Assembly: GCA_963924555.1 (NCBI GenBank)
Contig: OZ004596.1
Location: 806,001 to 870,000 of the forward strand
Length of the DNA: 64,000 bases
DNA from: Crambe crambe
Taxonomy: Eukaryota > Porifera > Demospongiae > Poecilosclerida > Crambeidae
Direction of reading: 5' to 3'
The notes below the pieces were generated by a model. The model saw only the letters and a program-made list of their open reading frames with translations. It did not search any database and was not told the DNA's origin. The position numbers and the translations under genes were made by a program. Position 1 is the stretch's first letter. Every line of letters starts with the position of its first letter. Positions 22,683 through 40,692 of the stretch are shown here, piece by piece.

Positions 22683-24793
22683 CTATAGTTCTGATTTATG
22701 TTCCTCATAGTCCATTTCCGTTTGGGTGTGGTCTTCATAGTCCATCCCATGTGGTTGTTCTTTCAAGTAGTTGGCATACACTACCACAGGATTTAAAGGA
22801 TTATGCCGATGAAAGGAAATGGCAGATTGCAATTGCACCTTCAGAATAGCTTCAGGAAAACTTGGTGGTTGGGACTGCCTAGTCATAGTTTAGTAAAGGT
22901 TGCTTTTTACTTGGAAGATCCCTTTACCTGATGAAAGAGAGGTGAGTGGATGATGTTCCAGTGGAGTTGCTTGGCCACTGAGCCAAGGTACATGTCATCA
23001 GGAGACTCAATGGAGGGACAATTTTGCTCAGACTCTATGAGAGAATTCACAGCTTCAAGACTCAGTACCATTCTATGCATAGCAGCATAGTCAGTGAGGG
23101 AGGGGGGGCAGATTCAATGATTATAGGGACTTACCCTCCACCACCCGTGATAAATGTGATGCCCTGTGGCCACTGAGCTCCATAACCATAAGCCTCTCCC
23201 AACAGAATGGGGTGGGTGTGGTCATAGCACTGAAGGAGGCGGAGCAACCTAGGAACACTACAGTGGACAAAAAATTTAAGTTTTGGGTGTTTCACCATCT
23301 TGGTACATATTGCTGACCTCAGCAAAGTGTCGTCATCGGCAATAACTAGCCATTTCAGAATCCCATGAGCTGACTTAGAATCAGAATAGAACTTCTTGAT
23401 GATTGCAAAAGTCTTCCCACAATGACCTATGGAATCCAATAATGACAACTTCCTTCCCCAACAATGAACAATCTACCTCTTTCAGTGTTGGGTACTCTGA
23501 TATCAATAGTCGAATACTCGTTGTCCTCAATATCACTATAGTAAGTGATAGATTCTCCAGCATCTGGGGCCCAGGTTTGCCAAACAATTGGCACTAGGAA
23601 GAAATGCACACTAATTTTGTAACAAGAGTTGATTGGAGCCACTAATACACCATACATCTTGTGCTGTGGAACTTGGAGTACGTCTTGACTGCAAAATGAA
23701 TGTCTTTGAGAGTGACTTCGGGTTTGTCCGAGCAATTTGGTATGTTCTGCTGGTAGGTAGTGGCACAGCTGCCGTCTGAAGGGGCGGGGAGACTGGACAG
23801 ACAGAACTGAGGGATGTGGGTAAGAAGTATAGCTGTGGGAGGGGCAGGAAGAGGGGTAGGAGCAAGTTCCTCAATACGAAGTGATTGATGATATTTCAGG
23901 AACATTGCAAACTGGAAAAAAAGAAAGTGATATCCAATTGAGATTACAGAGAGTATCTGATCACCTCATATTGGGGGTCGATATTGAAGGTCAATTTGAA
24001 GTCCCCTATAAATTCTGATGCCCTGTGGGTAGACACACAGTACTATCATTCATAATTACCAGGGATATCCCAATTGATTACTTTTGAAGGGCAGTTGCAG
24101 AAAGGACAAAGCCTGAGGGGAAGTTAGGGTAAGAGATGGAACCACTGGTTGTAAAGTGATGGATGATTGTGGGCTGGGTATCTGTGAGGGCGTGGCCTAG
24201 GAACAGCTCCTGGGAAGGGTCAAAGGATGCCAGCATGTCTTCCAGAGAAATGAAGTTGATCCGAGTCACTTCACTGACAAAGAGGAACCACTTGGCACGC
24301 TTGTACTTGGTCAGACTGCAACACAAATTGTATCATTCCCTGAAATAACAGTGAACAATGAAAATGCTATCACACAGTGATGTGTAGTGCAGGAATCTTC
24401 CAATTGACAATTTAAAATACCATATTGGTCAGTGCATTCAAGATTGCATACTTGGGTAGAAGTGGTACAATGGTCCAGGCTGCTCCTTCAAGATTCATCT
24501 CGTGCGTTGCCAGCACCACTGGACTTTCCTGCAGCAGAAATGAAAAAGAATTACAATACTGCAATATTGAGGAGCCACACACCTTAGTGATGGAGTAGAG
24601 CTCTTCCCTCCAGCCTTGGAGTTGGTTGTCACTCTGGGAGACATGGAAGTGGTTGTCCTGAGTGACCTGCACCACCACCAGCTCTTCAAGTCCCCCTAAC
24701 GTGTCAGCAAACTCATAATTTCCACGTACTAGTTAGCTAGATATTACCTAGTGCCGTTCTCATGAAAGCAAAGGCCAACAGCAGTAAATTCAT
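22683..24793 (-). CDS. B3GLCT: B3GLCT, beta-1,3-glucosyltransferase for O-fucosylated TSR domains
   Basis: The ER enzyme adds glucose to O-linked fucose on thrombospondin repeats. Minus-strand exons are 24748-24793, 24583-24728, 24452-24528, 24082-24315, 23965-24022, 23656-23911, 23477-23593, 23318-23426, 23135-23248, 22928-23072 and 22683-22874, giving 497 aa (human 498). Seen in order: a signal peptide (MNLLLLAFAFMRTAL), N-terminal Fringe-like domain (EGAAWTIVPLLPK, AKWFLFVSEVTRINF), catalytic domain (VWQTWAPDAGESITYYSDI, the DDD metal motif in WLVIADDDTLL, GEAYGYGAQWPQGITFITGG, SPDDMYLG, ISFHRH). The C-terminal KSEL fits an ER-retention signal like REEL in vertebrates. The first join is odd: exon 1 and exon 2 are only 19 bases apart, though phase and length fit. 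The stop is 103 bp from that of convergent HIP1. Confidence 0.92.
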
Positions 24794-24958
24794 CCCTAGC
24801 TAATAATCAACTTTGACGACCTTTACCAGGTTCTTGTAATAATTTCCAATCACAAAATAATGACCATGTATAAGTGATAGAATGATTCAGTAAGCAACGG
24901 TGTACAATACGAATGAAATGGATATTGAAGGTCAGGTTAACAGAAATCAGTGTAATAA

Positions 24959-27085
24959 TCATGAAACAGAGTCCTGGGTTGCTTCAGTCCAAATACCATA
25001 GCCTAACTCCACCAGTTCACGATTTATGAAAACAGGAGTCTGAGGGATATTATATAAGCAACAAGGATAAACACAACACATTATTACCACACCAAATATC
25101 ATGATCGCTAAACATGTATCATGTTTCTCCCAATATGCTCCAAGTCCAGGGCAACCAAAACATAAAAACATCCAACGACAGACCAGTTTTGTTCAATTTT
25201 TTAATTTCAAAAGTGTGTGATCTTACCGTAGATCCTGTTTGTGTATACAACTCCACCAACGGGACATAAGGGGCTAGAGGAGACGGTGTTTGTGGTGAGT
25301 CCTGCTTATTGGGAGCAGTAATTTCGGGGGAAGTATCCATAGGGTTCACTTTAGAGCCTTGATCCAGAGGTGGCGATGAAGGGGAACCTCCTTTCCCCTT
25401 GTCAGGAGGAGATACAGGTGGCAAGAGACTTGCAGTGATAATGTGCACCTCCAAAATCACACCCTCCACCATTTGTTGGAGACTGATCATGCCAGCTTCA
25501 GAAGTCACTAACAAGTATCAGAAAACCTCAAATTATCACCCACTATTATAGTGATCATCAAACTTACAATCTTCAGGTTTTACATGGGCAATTGTGCAGT
25601 TGAAAGCTTGTATGGGAAGTCTGCCATGTTCCTTTCTAATAATAGTTCATATGATACAATTATTCTGAAAACTGATTATTCTACTCACCTGAGGGGCTTG
25701 ATGGCTGATGGTGGCACAACGACAGTACTGCCGTAGTCCATAAGCTGTACCTCGTAAGTAGCCAAATCGTCCCCGAACTTGGTAATGCGACCTCTCAGCC
25801 AGTGAATCTCACTCACCCTCACAGCACAGAATTTTCCTAGAAGAGACTTGTCTTCTTCTTTGGGTTGAATACAATTGCTGCCAGTGGTTGCACTGTAACA
25901 GTATGTATAACTCATGCTCTGGTGCTGGTCGTCGAGTTCGATGCTCTTCTCACAAGACACCATCCACACACTGGTGAGGTTCTCAATGTAGCAGATCATG
26001 GCAGAGAAAGAGGAGGATGGGATGACAGCTTGGAGGAGTTCTACGTCCCATACCTCCCCATCGAGACCAGGCATCCCAAAGAGAGGACTTGGAATAGGGG
26101 AAGCACGCTGAAGCAAAGGACTGCTGTTTTCGGAAGGATCTGGGACATCAACTTCAGGGTACCTCATTTTGATGATCTTTATGGCTTGCTCCACCTGCTG
26201 TTGGGTTCCCTGGACCGTACAGGGCACCATCTCGGCTGTTTTCGGGAGGTACTTCTGGTTGATGTACACATGCGAGCCACCAGAATCCATCATGAGAGCT
26301 TTGATGTTCCTTCCTTGTTTTCCGATGAAACGCCCGACGATTTCCCGGGGAAGCTGAAACATCACACGCATGCGATCTTTCTCTTCCTTCTTCACCAATG
26401 GTGTGTTCTTCGGCTTTCCCACCAGAATAACATCTTCACCTAACTGTCTAAACATACCATCATCCCCACGGATGAAAGGAACAAGTTCAGTGGAGGTAGA
26501 AGAAGAGGAGGAATTTCCCAGATCGGTTGAGGAAGTTGTAGTGGAGGATGAGTGAAGGTCAATAGGAGGTATGGGCTGCAGGACCTCTTTCGTATTGGGG
26601 GATTCTGGTGATTCTGCCTCCTGTGGTGGAGGATGGACAAATACATTGCTGGAAGTCATTTTTTTCCCGTATGGGGAATAAATCCCGCGATTGAAGGCAG
26701 GAGGATAGATAGCAGTCTTTTTATCCCCGTCTGCTTCAGCTTCGTTTTGCAAAGAGTTTGCTGCCTCCTCAGTAGCCTCTTCAGTAACCACTCCCGAATC
26801 GCTCGAGTTGGCAGAATGCTTCGTAGAGTCAGAGGTCAAGAGCTCGCCGCCATTGTGCTTTTGCTCTGAAACTGCTGGTTTGACAGGCTCAACGTTTTTC
26901 GACTTGGACGACCGGAATATCCTCCAGCCAGCTATTCCCACGAGTCCCAAAAAGGTTAAGGAAGGTATCCCCCACAGAAGGATACGTTTGATGGCTGTTG
27001 GGAGCCATGGAGAGGAAACTTTAGCACACTCATTCACAGTCGTCATCCTCTTCACCTCTGATTCGTTCCATGTGATTTGGCGCAT
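24959..27085 (-). CDS. AKAP1: AKAP1-like mitochondrial anchor with KH and Tudor domains
   Basis: AKAP1 sits on the outer mitochondrial membrane and tethers PKA and mRNAs. Exons 25689-27085, 25568-25635, 25227-25507 and 24959-25039 give 608 aa. An N-terminal hydrophobic anchor (ILLWGIPSLTFLGLVGIAGW, about residues 26-50) is followed by an acidic Ser-rich linker, one KH domain (about 233-305, GRFIGKQGRNI being the GxxG loop) and a Tudor domain with its SN-like half (from about 340). The Tudor end is split by a Pro/Ser-rich insert of about 65 residues before VPLVELYTQTGST and VFINRELVELGYGIWTEA, which match the AKAP1 tail. One KH rather than two argues against TDRKH. I do not see a convincing RII-binding helix. 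ATG 27083-27085 is used; an in-frame ATG 39 bases later would keep the anchor. Confidence 0.8.
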
Positions 27086-27089
27086 GCGT
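27080..27089. promoter_or_regulatory. NRF-1-like palindrome at the AKAP1 start
   Basis: GCGCATGCGT overlaps the start ATG of the AKAP1-like gene. It fits the NRF-1 consensus, which controls many mitochondrial genes in animals. The role is inferred from sequence alone. Confidence 0.4.
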
Positions 27090-27252
27090 AGAAAAATTTA
27101 TCCGTATTCTTCTCTCATACAAATCGTAATCTATAGTAGTGATTATAATTAATTATAAAACCCGCATGAATAAAAGAAGAATGTGAGAGAGGAAAAAAAG
27201 AGTTCACAACAGAAAATTAAATCTTGTGACAGCCACTAAATTACAAAAGTGC

Positions 27253-28758
27253 CTAATCGTCCCTATCATCCTCCGATTCTTCTTCTACGATAATTCCAGT
27301 CCCTGGATACGGTTGCTCCGGAAAAGGATGGAAATACAAACCCTCCATGTTGCCAACACCCTTTCGGTACACGATGACCAGAGTGAATGGAGACTGAACA
27401 TCGACTAAGCAATCGTCCTTGAAAACTCCCTGATAGTGTATGAACAAAAGTCGGGCCATTGGAATAACTGGCGGTAATCCTCGGCTGAGTCCAGTGTGAG
27501 TGAGGAGAATCTTACCATTACGTGAATTCACTAGTTTTACCACCCCCTTGGAGTGCCCCACTCCCAACAGAGTGTACATTCTGCTCAAGCAGAGCACTTC
27601 GGCGTCATTGTAACCTTCCTTCCAGTCAACTTGGACGGATACTATTCTCTCAAAAGTATTAACATCAAATATATGAAGACACAGACCCGATGAGAATGGG
27701 TACACAACACTGGTCACCATACCAACCAGCTCCTCATCATGTGATAGTGTCATTTCACTGGTTGTATTCACTACCATGACTGCAGCATCGGAATCGTAAA
27801 AAGGATTCAAAGTTCCAATGGGTTTAGGCGAAAGCTTGATCCCGTCGGTGCCTTTGTGAGTGACTTTGAAAACACAACCTCCAGTTCCCCCCTGAATTAT
27901 AAGCCGATGACTCGAGCATTCCTTGTCGTCAGGAACCAAGTGAGCCTTGACTGGTCTGGGGATGAATTGAGTGATTCCAGGAGGGATTGGAACCTTCACA
28001 TGTTGTTGAACAGGATTTCTCTCGTTGCCATTTTCTACTTTGAAGAAATTGAAGTGCCAGGAATAACCATGCATGGTATTCTCAGTGCCAGCCAAGAGAA
28101 TGAATATGCAATGTTTGCAGTGACCTATGGTGTCACCCATGCTTCGGCTCATCCCGATAGTGAACATGCTGTGGAAGACACGTTCGTTTATGTCGTAGCG
28201 ATACCACCGTCCATCTTGTGTTTGCCACACAACACTATCCCCTATGATGGTTGCCCAGGAGACTTGAGCATAATTCCCCACCAAGGTGTCTCGTTTTATG
28301 ATGGTCTGCTTTTCAGGACAGAGTTCCCCAATTACTGTTTCCTTCTTATCGAGACTGGAGTAGTCTATCGATTTGACAAAGAGGCCCCGCCCAGCATACT
28401 CACACTTTGTAGTGGACTCCAGTGGGTGGCTTCCAACTACCGTCTTAGCTTCTGGTGTCAGTGCACTGACAATATCTCGACGCTTTCGAATAGCATGGAA
28501 GAGTTTACTTGGATTAGTAGTATTACCTTTCAGGTAGTAATCTGGCAGGCCACCATACCTACTGGCACGTCTCCAAAAGGGGGCCAGTTCACCCAGAGAA
28601 AACAATTCATTCCAATTTCTGCACACTCGGGTGCACTTGAGAACATCGCGAACGGGAAGATACTCGGTGATCTTCAGAAATATTTCTGGAGGAAGATTAC
28701 TAACTAAATCTAATTCCTGAGAATCAACATGCATCGGTTCCTCATGGTCAGCAGCCAT
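27253..28758 (-). CDS. Intronless F-box protein
   Basis: A single 501-aa open frame starts at ATG 28756-28758. Residues about 18-62 form an F-box (LVSNLPPEIFLKITEYLPVR, VLKCTRVCRNWNELF), predicting a role as a substrate receptor of an SCF ubiquitin ligase through SKP1. The remaining 430 residues contain alternating beta-like segments (SVVWQTQDGRWYRYDINE, LGVGHSKGVVKLVNSRNGKI) that could form a propeller, but I do not recognise a named repeat or subfamily. The C-terminus is strongly acidic (VEEESEDDRDD). Lack of introns contrasts with most neighbours. The stop is 167 bp upstream of the AKAP1-like start codon on the same strand, and the start faces RIMBP across 365 bp. Confidence 0.8.
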   Translation of the reverse strand: MAADHEEPMHVDSQELDLVSNLPPEIFLKITEYLPVRDVLKCTRVCRNWNELFSLGELAPFWRRASRYGGLPDYYLKGNTTNPSKLFHAIRKRRDIVSALTPEAKTVVGSHPLESTTKCEYAGRGLFVKSIDYSSLDKKETVIGELCPEKQTIIKRDTLVGNYAQVSWATIIGDSVVWQTQDGRWYRYDINERVFHSMFTIGMSRSMGDTIGHCKHCIFILLAGTENTMHGYSWHFNFFKVENGNERNPVQQHVKVPIPPGITQFIPRPVKAHLVPDDKECSSHRLIIQGGTGGCVFKVTHKGTDGIKLSPKPIGTLNPFYDSDAAVMVVNTTSEMTLSHDEELVGMVTSVVYPFSSGLCLHIFDVNTFERIVSVQVDWKEGYNDAEVLCLSRMYTLLGVGHSKGVVKLVNSRNGKILLTHTGLSRGLPPVIPMARLLFIHYQGVFKDDCLVDVQSPFTLVIVYRKGVGNMEGLYFHPFPEQPYPGTGIIVEEESEDDRDD

Positions 28759-29123
28759 TTTTTTGGGTTTGATTATTTTCGCTTAATTAGAATTTTTAAT
28801 CACGTGCGAAATTAGAAATTTTTAATTTCTAATGAAAAATATATCGCAAGAGGTCGCAAAGGAGACAGATGAAAGGGTCATCTGTGTAGTGCTGTTAAAC
28901 CCGTGTTTGGTACTAGTATAAGCAAACTAAGTTACTTCTCTATGGTCCAACTTCCCAACCTACCACCCCACCATTCTTTCCTCGCAAGAAAAAGAGAGAA
29001 AAGAGTTGAAGTCATGTCTAGATAAGTTTTCAGCAGAAGTGAGCCTAAATATTATAGCTAGTTAATTAGTCATTCCTCTCAAGTGAAGCCAAATATCTGA
29101 GAAGTAGTACTATCAAAACAACC
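28759..29123. promoter_or_regulatory. Divergent promoter region, F-box gene / RIMBP
   Basis: A 365-bp spacer between opposite start codons. It contains a short AT palindromic stretch (28785-28845, 'aatttttaat' and 'attagaaattt' repeats). No clear known motif is seen. Confidence 0.45.
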
Positions 29124-37678
<8,555 letters not shown>

Positions 37679-38277
37679 AAGTTAGAGCACAGCTTTCGAT
37701 CAAAAGTCTGTAGTCTATATTTGTGTGTACGGTACATGAATGAATTATAACTCCTGTTATTATTATCATATGCACAGCATTTGCTCATATCAACTCATTC
37801 AGGTAGTGCTATATTATCGTGTATGCAATACTTATGTATTTCACAACTCTTTTTCCCCAAGAGTATTGTATTTATAACGCACTTCATGATGATTCTGTTA
37901 TCTTGTTATTTTAGTTGCAGTCTCGTATTTCATTAATATTGTCAGTATTTCACTGTATGTGTGCATTGGGAGAGGGAAATGTGTAGGAGGTAATTGCACT
38001 CCTTGATGCATGCATGCTATCAAAATTAATGATTCCATGCCATACATGGATATTAATTTTCGGATAGGAAGTGAATGTTTTTGTTAGCCCTGCCTTGTAT
38101 TTCCTGTTGAACAACTAGCTAGTGGTTCACCCGTTCTTGCTGCTCTGAAAAACCGTCGAGTAAAGAATCGATCGTCGAAGAAGAACAGAAAAAGGCTAGT
38201 TACAATTGTGGTGCAGATCTGTGGAAATTTAAAATCACGACATTACGGAACAGCTCAGTTAAAGCATAAGATTGGAG
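37679..38277. other. Spacer between RIMBP and subtilase gene
   Basis: About 600 bp holding the RIMBP 3' UTR and the subtilase promoter. No open frame with family content and no repeat of note was found. Confidence 0.5.
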
Positions 38278-40216
38278 ATGAACTGGTCACAGGTTTTGTG
38301 GCTGATGGGTATCTTGCTGTGTTTGCTCCAGTGTGTTATGTGGTCACTAGCAGCAGAGCCTCTGGATGACTGGAGTGGGAAAGTGGAGACAGCCACAAGC
38401 CACAAACACTGGGAGAGAATTGTCAAGAGACGTTCCTTGTATGAAAGATACAGTGGTAGCAATGAAGACGACACATCCCACATCGTCAATGTCCAAGAAT
38501 ATTACCGCATCATCTTTGATCAGGGCTGGGATGACTATGGGGGTAAAGAGAAGGAGCTCTTCCATATGTTGGGTGCTCTGGAAAAAGTTCTTCGTCAGGG
38601 ACACCCAACAGATAAAGAAGTGACTGCTCAAGAAGATAACGCACATTCACTGGAATTGGGTGTGCGTTCAAAGCGAATCCGGGGACGTTATATCGTCATG
38701 TTTCAATCGGCTGCAGACAACTATTTGTTGGATAGGACGATGAAGATAATGGAGAAGGCCAACCGAGAGAGCAATAGAAGGATTCGTGCTACGGATATGC
38801 ACGCACTGAGGTACATTGGAAAGGGATTCACTGCCACTCTCAATCGGAAGGCACTGGCATTGGTGAGTCCCTTGGCATGGCATGGCATGGCATGGCATGT
38901 GCATGAACAGAAGCCTGTAAAGTAAACAGACATGTTATTCCAAGAAAAGATAGTTGACAAAATAGGATTCACATGAGAGCCAATCTGTTGGTCTAAAGTT
39001 GTAAATTTCATCTCAGTGAGTGGTATAAGAATCAATCACTTGGGTATGCTGAAGTTAGTGTCAAATCCATGGTCCCAGTTTTAAAGCCGACATTTACAAC
39101 ACTTCATTACTGGTAACTGTCTTGTTAGTGTATATGTCCATTTCATGCTAATACTATTGTGCTTATTCACAGCTACAAGTGCATCCACTGTTGGCACACA
39201 TTGAAGAAGACACGGCTCTACGAAGGTCTGAGGCTTCAATTCACGAAGAAGAAGAAGAAGACAAAGCTACCGTATCCAAAAGTGTACCATGGAATCTTGA
39301 CAGGATAGACCAACGCAGGAACGTTCTCGATCAGGAGTACAATCCTGCTGGAGATGGGAGGGATGTTGATATCTACATTATTGACACAGGAGTGAAAGCA
39401 ACACATCAAGAGTTCGAAGGTCGTGTTCACTATGCTGGATTTGATGCGGTGGATCACCTCACAGGGAGTAACAATAATGGACGAGACTGCAATGGTCATG
39501 GAACACACTGTGCCGGTACAGCAGCTGGAAAGACTTATGGTGTTGCTAAGAAGGCTAATATTTACAACCTGAGAGCACTGAACTGTAAGGGAACTGGAGC
39601 TGTCAGTGGTATTGTCATGGGAATCGACAAGATCATAAAGAAACATAAAGAGAGTAGCACTGGAAGACCGATAGTAATCTCACAATCACTTGGAGTCAAG
39701 AAATCCCTCTCTCTTAATACTGCTATTCAAAAGGCAGTGGAAGAAGACATCACCATGGTAGGTGCCGCTGGAAATCAGGGTTCATATTCCTGTAACTACA
39801 GTCCCCCCAGTGCTCGAGTCGGGATAGCTGTCGGAGCAACAGACAAAAGAGATCAGGTGACCGTATTTACCAACCTTGGGGAGTGTACGGACATCATGGC
39901 ACCTGGAAGGGCAATTACGAGTGCTTCAATTCAATGCGATACCTGTACCAAGACGATGAGTGGAACATCCATGGCAACTCCCCATGCTGCAGGCGCTGCT
40001 GCCATCATACTGAGTCATAATCCACAAATGACTGCCACCGAAGTCAAAAAGAGGATGATTGCTGACTCTACCAAGAATGTCATGCTAATGTCAGCTATTG
40101 CCAACACACTGGCAATGCGTGAGACTCCGAATAGACTGTTGTATGTCAGAAATGCCTCTGCAAAGAGCAATGATGACAGTATAGTCAGTGCCCAGGACTT
40201 TATTTCACGCCCATAA
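38278..40216 (+). CDS. Secreted subtilisin-like protease (proteinase K / PCSK9-like S8A)
   Basis: Two exons, 38278-38862 and 39173-40216, join in phase 0 to 542 aa. Residues 1-26 are a signal peptide (VLWLMGILLCLLQCVMW core). The propeptide inhibitor I9 domain spans about 130-215 (RGRYIVMFQSAADNY, LQVHPLLAHIEED). The catalytic domain has Asp266 (YIIDTGV), His304 (GHGTHCAG), oxyanion Asn396 (GAAGNQG) and Ser461 (GTSMATPHAAGAAA), so all residues needed for activity are present. The closest recalled relatives are proteinase K and the PCSK9-type branch rather than furin, since no P-domain or dibasic-cleaving features follow. Several Cys in the catalytic domain suggest disulfides. The first exon has an extended region (about 27-125) before the inhibitor domain that I cannot assign. 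The start at 38278 precedes a clear signal peptide; an upstream TTG is not used. Confidence 0.88.
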
Positions 40217-40692
40217 AGAATTATACATTTTTTTTTATCATCCATAAATTATGTATGTATGGCATTATGCAATATGGGTACCGTCCATTTTTGAGCATGC
40301 GCAGTATTGATACGTCCGCCATTTTTAAAGATCACTCAAACTCCTTTTCAGTGAACCTGAGAAAATTTTAATAAAATAATTTCTTCCCTTGGAGAAAAGA
40401 GAAGGCTCTCCAACTACTTGACCTAAAGACCGGCGTGTACCAGATCAAAGAGAAGTGTCTCCAAGCTGTCCTTTAAGTCGCAAGAAGAGTTACCAGTGAC
40501 CTTTCGAACGCAAGCTTGGTGAGCCGCCATTTTTACCGTATCCGTTAATATGCGGGTTTAACCATAGCAGGCTCACTAGCTGTATGTAGACAGTGTAGTT
40601 GGCTTAGTCTAACTTTACTGTTATTCTTTCACAGAAAGTGAAATTTGCAAGCAGTTACCTTCCAACTTCCAGAGCACATCTAGTTGTACACC
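40217..40692 (+). promoter_or_regulatory. Promoter and 5' UTR of the multi-HTH gene; NRF-1-like and YY1-like sites
   Basis: Within this 476-bp spacer lie GCATGCGCA (40295-40303, NRF-1-like half) and two CCGCCATTTT sites (40316-40325, 40524-40533) matching the YY1 core (AANATGGCGGC on the reverse strand). Tandem YY1-like sites near a start are typical of animal housekeeping promoters. Binding is inferred. Confidence 0.45.

Noticed and set aside
24959..27085. TDRKH (Papi) as the identity of the KH-Tudor protein
   Set aside because: Only one KH domain is present and the residues after the Tudor core (VFINRELVELGYG) match AKAP1; phylogeny was not run.
27856..28707. 283-codon open frame on the + strand
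   Set aside because: Antisense shadow of the F-box gene; the minus frame has the F-box and a proper ATG.
38278..40216. Furin-type proprotein convertase
   Set aside because: No P-domain or Cys-rich tail follows the catalytic domain, and the catalytic sequence resembles proteinase K/PCSK9.
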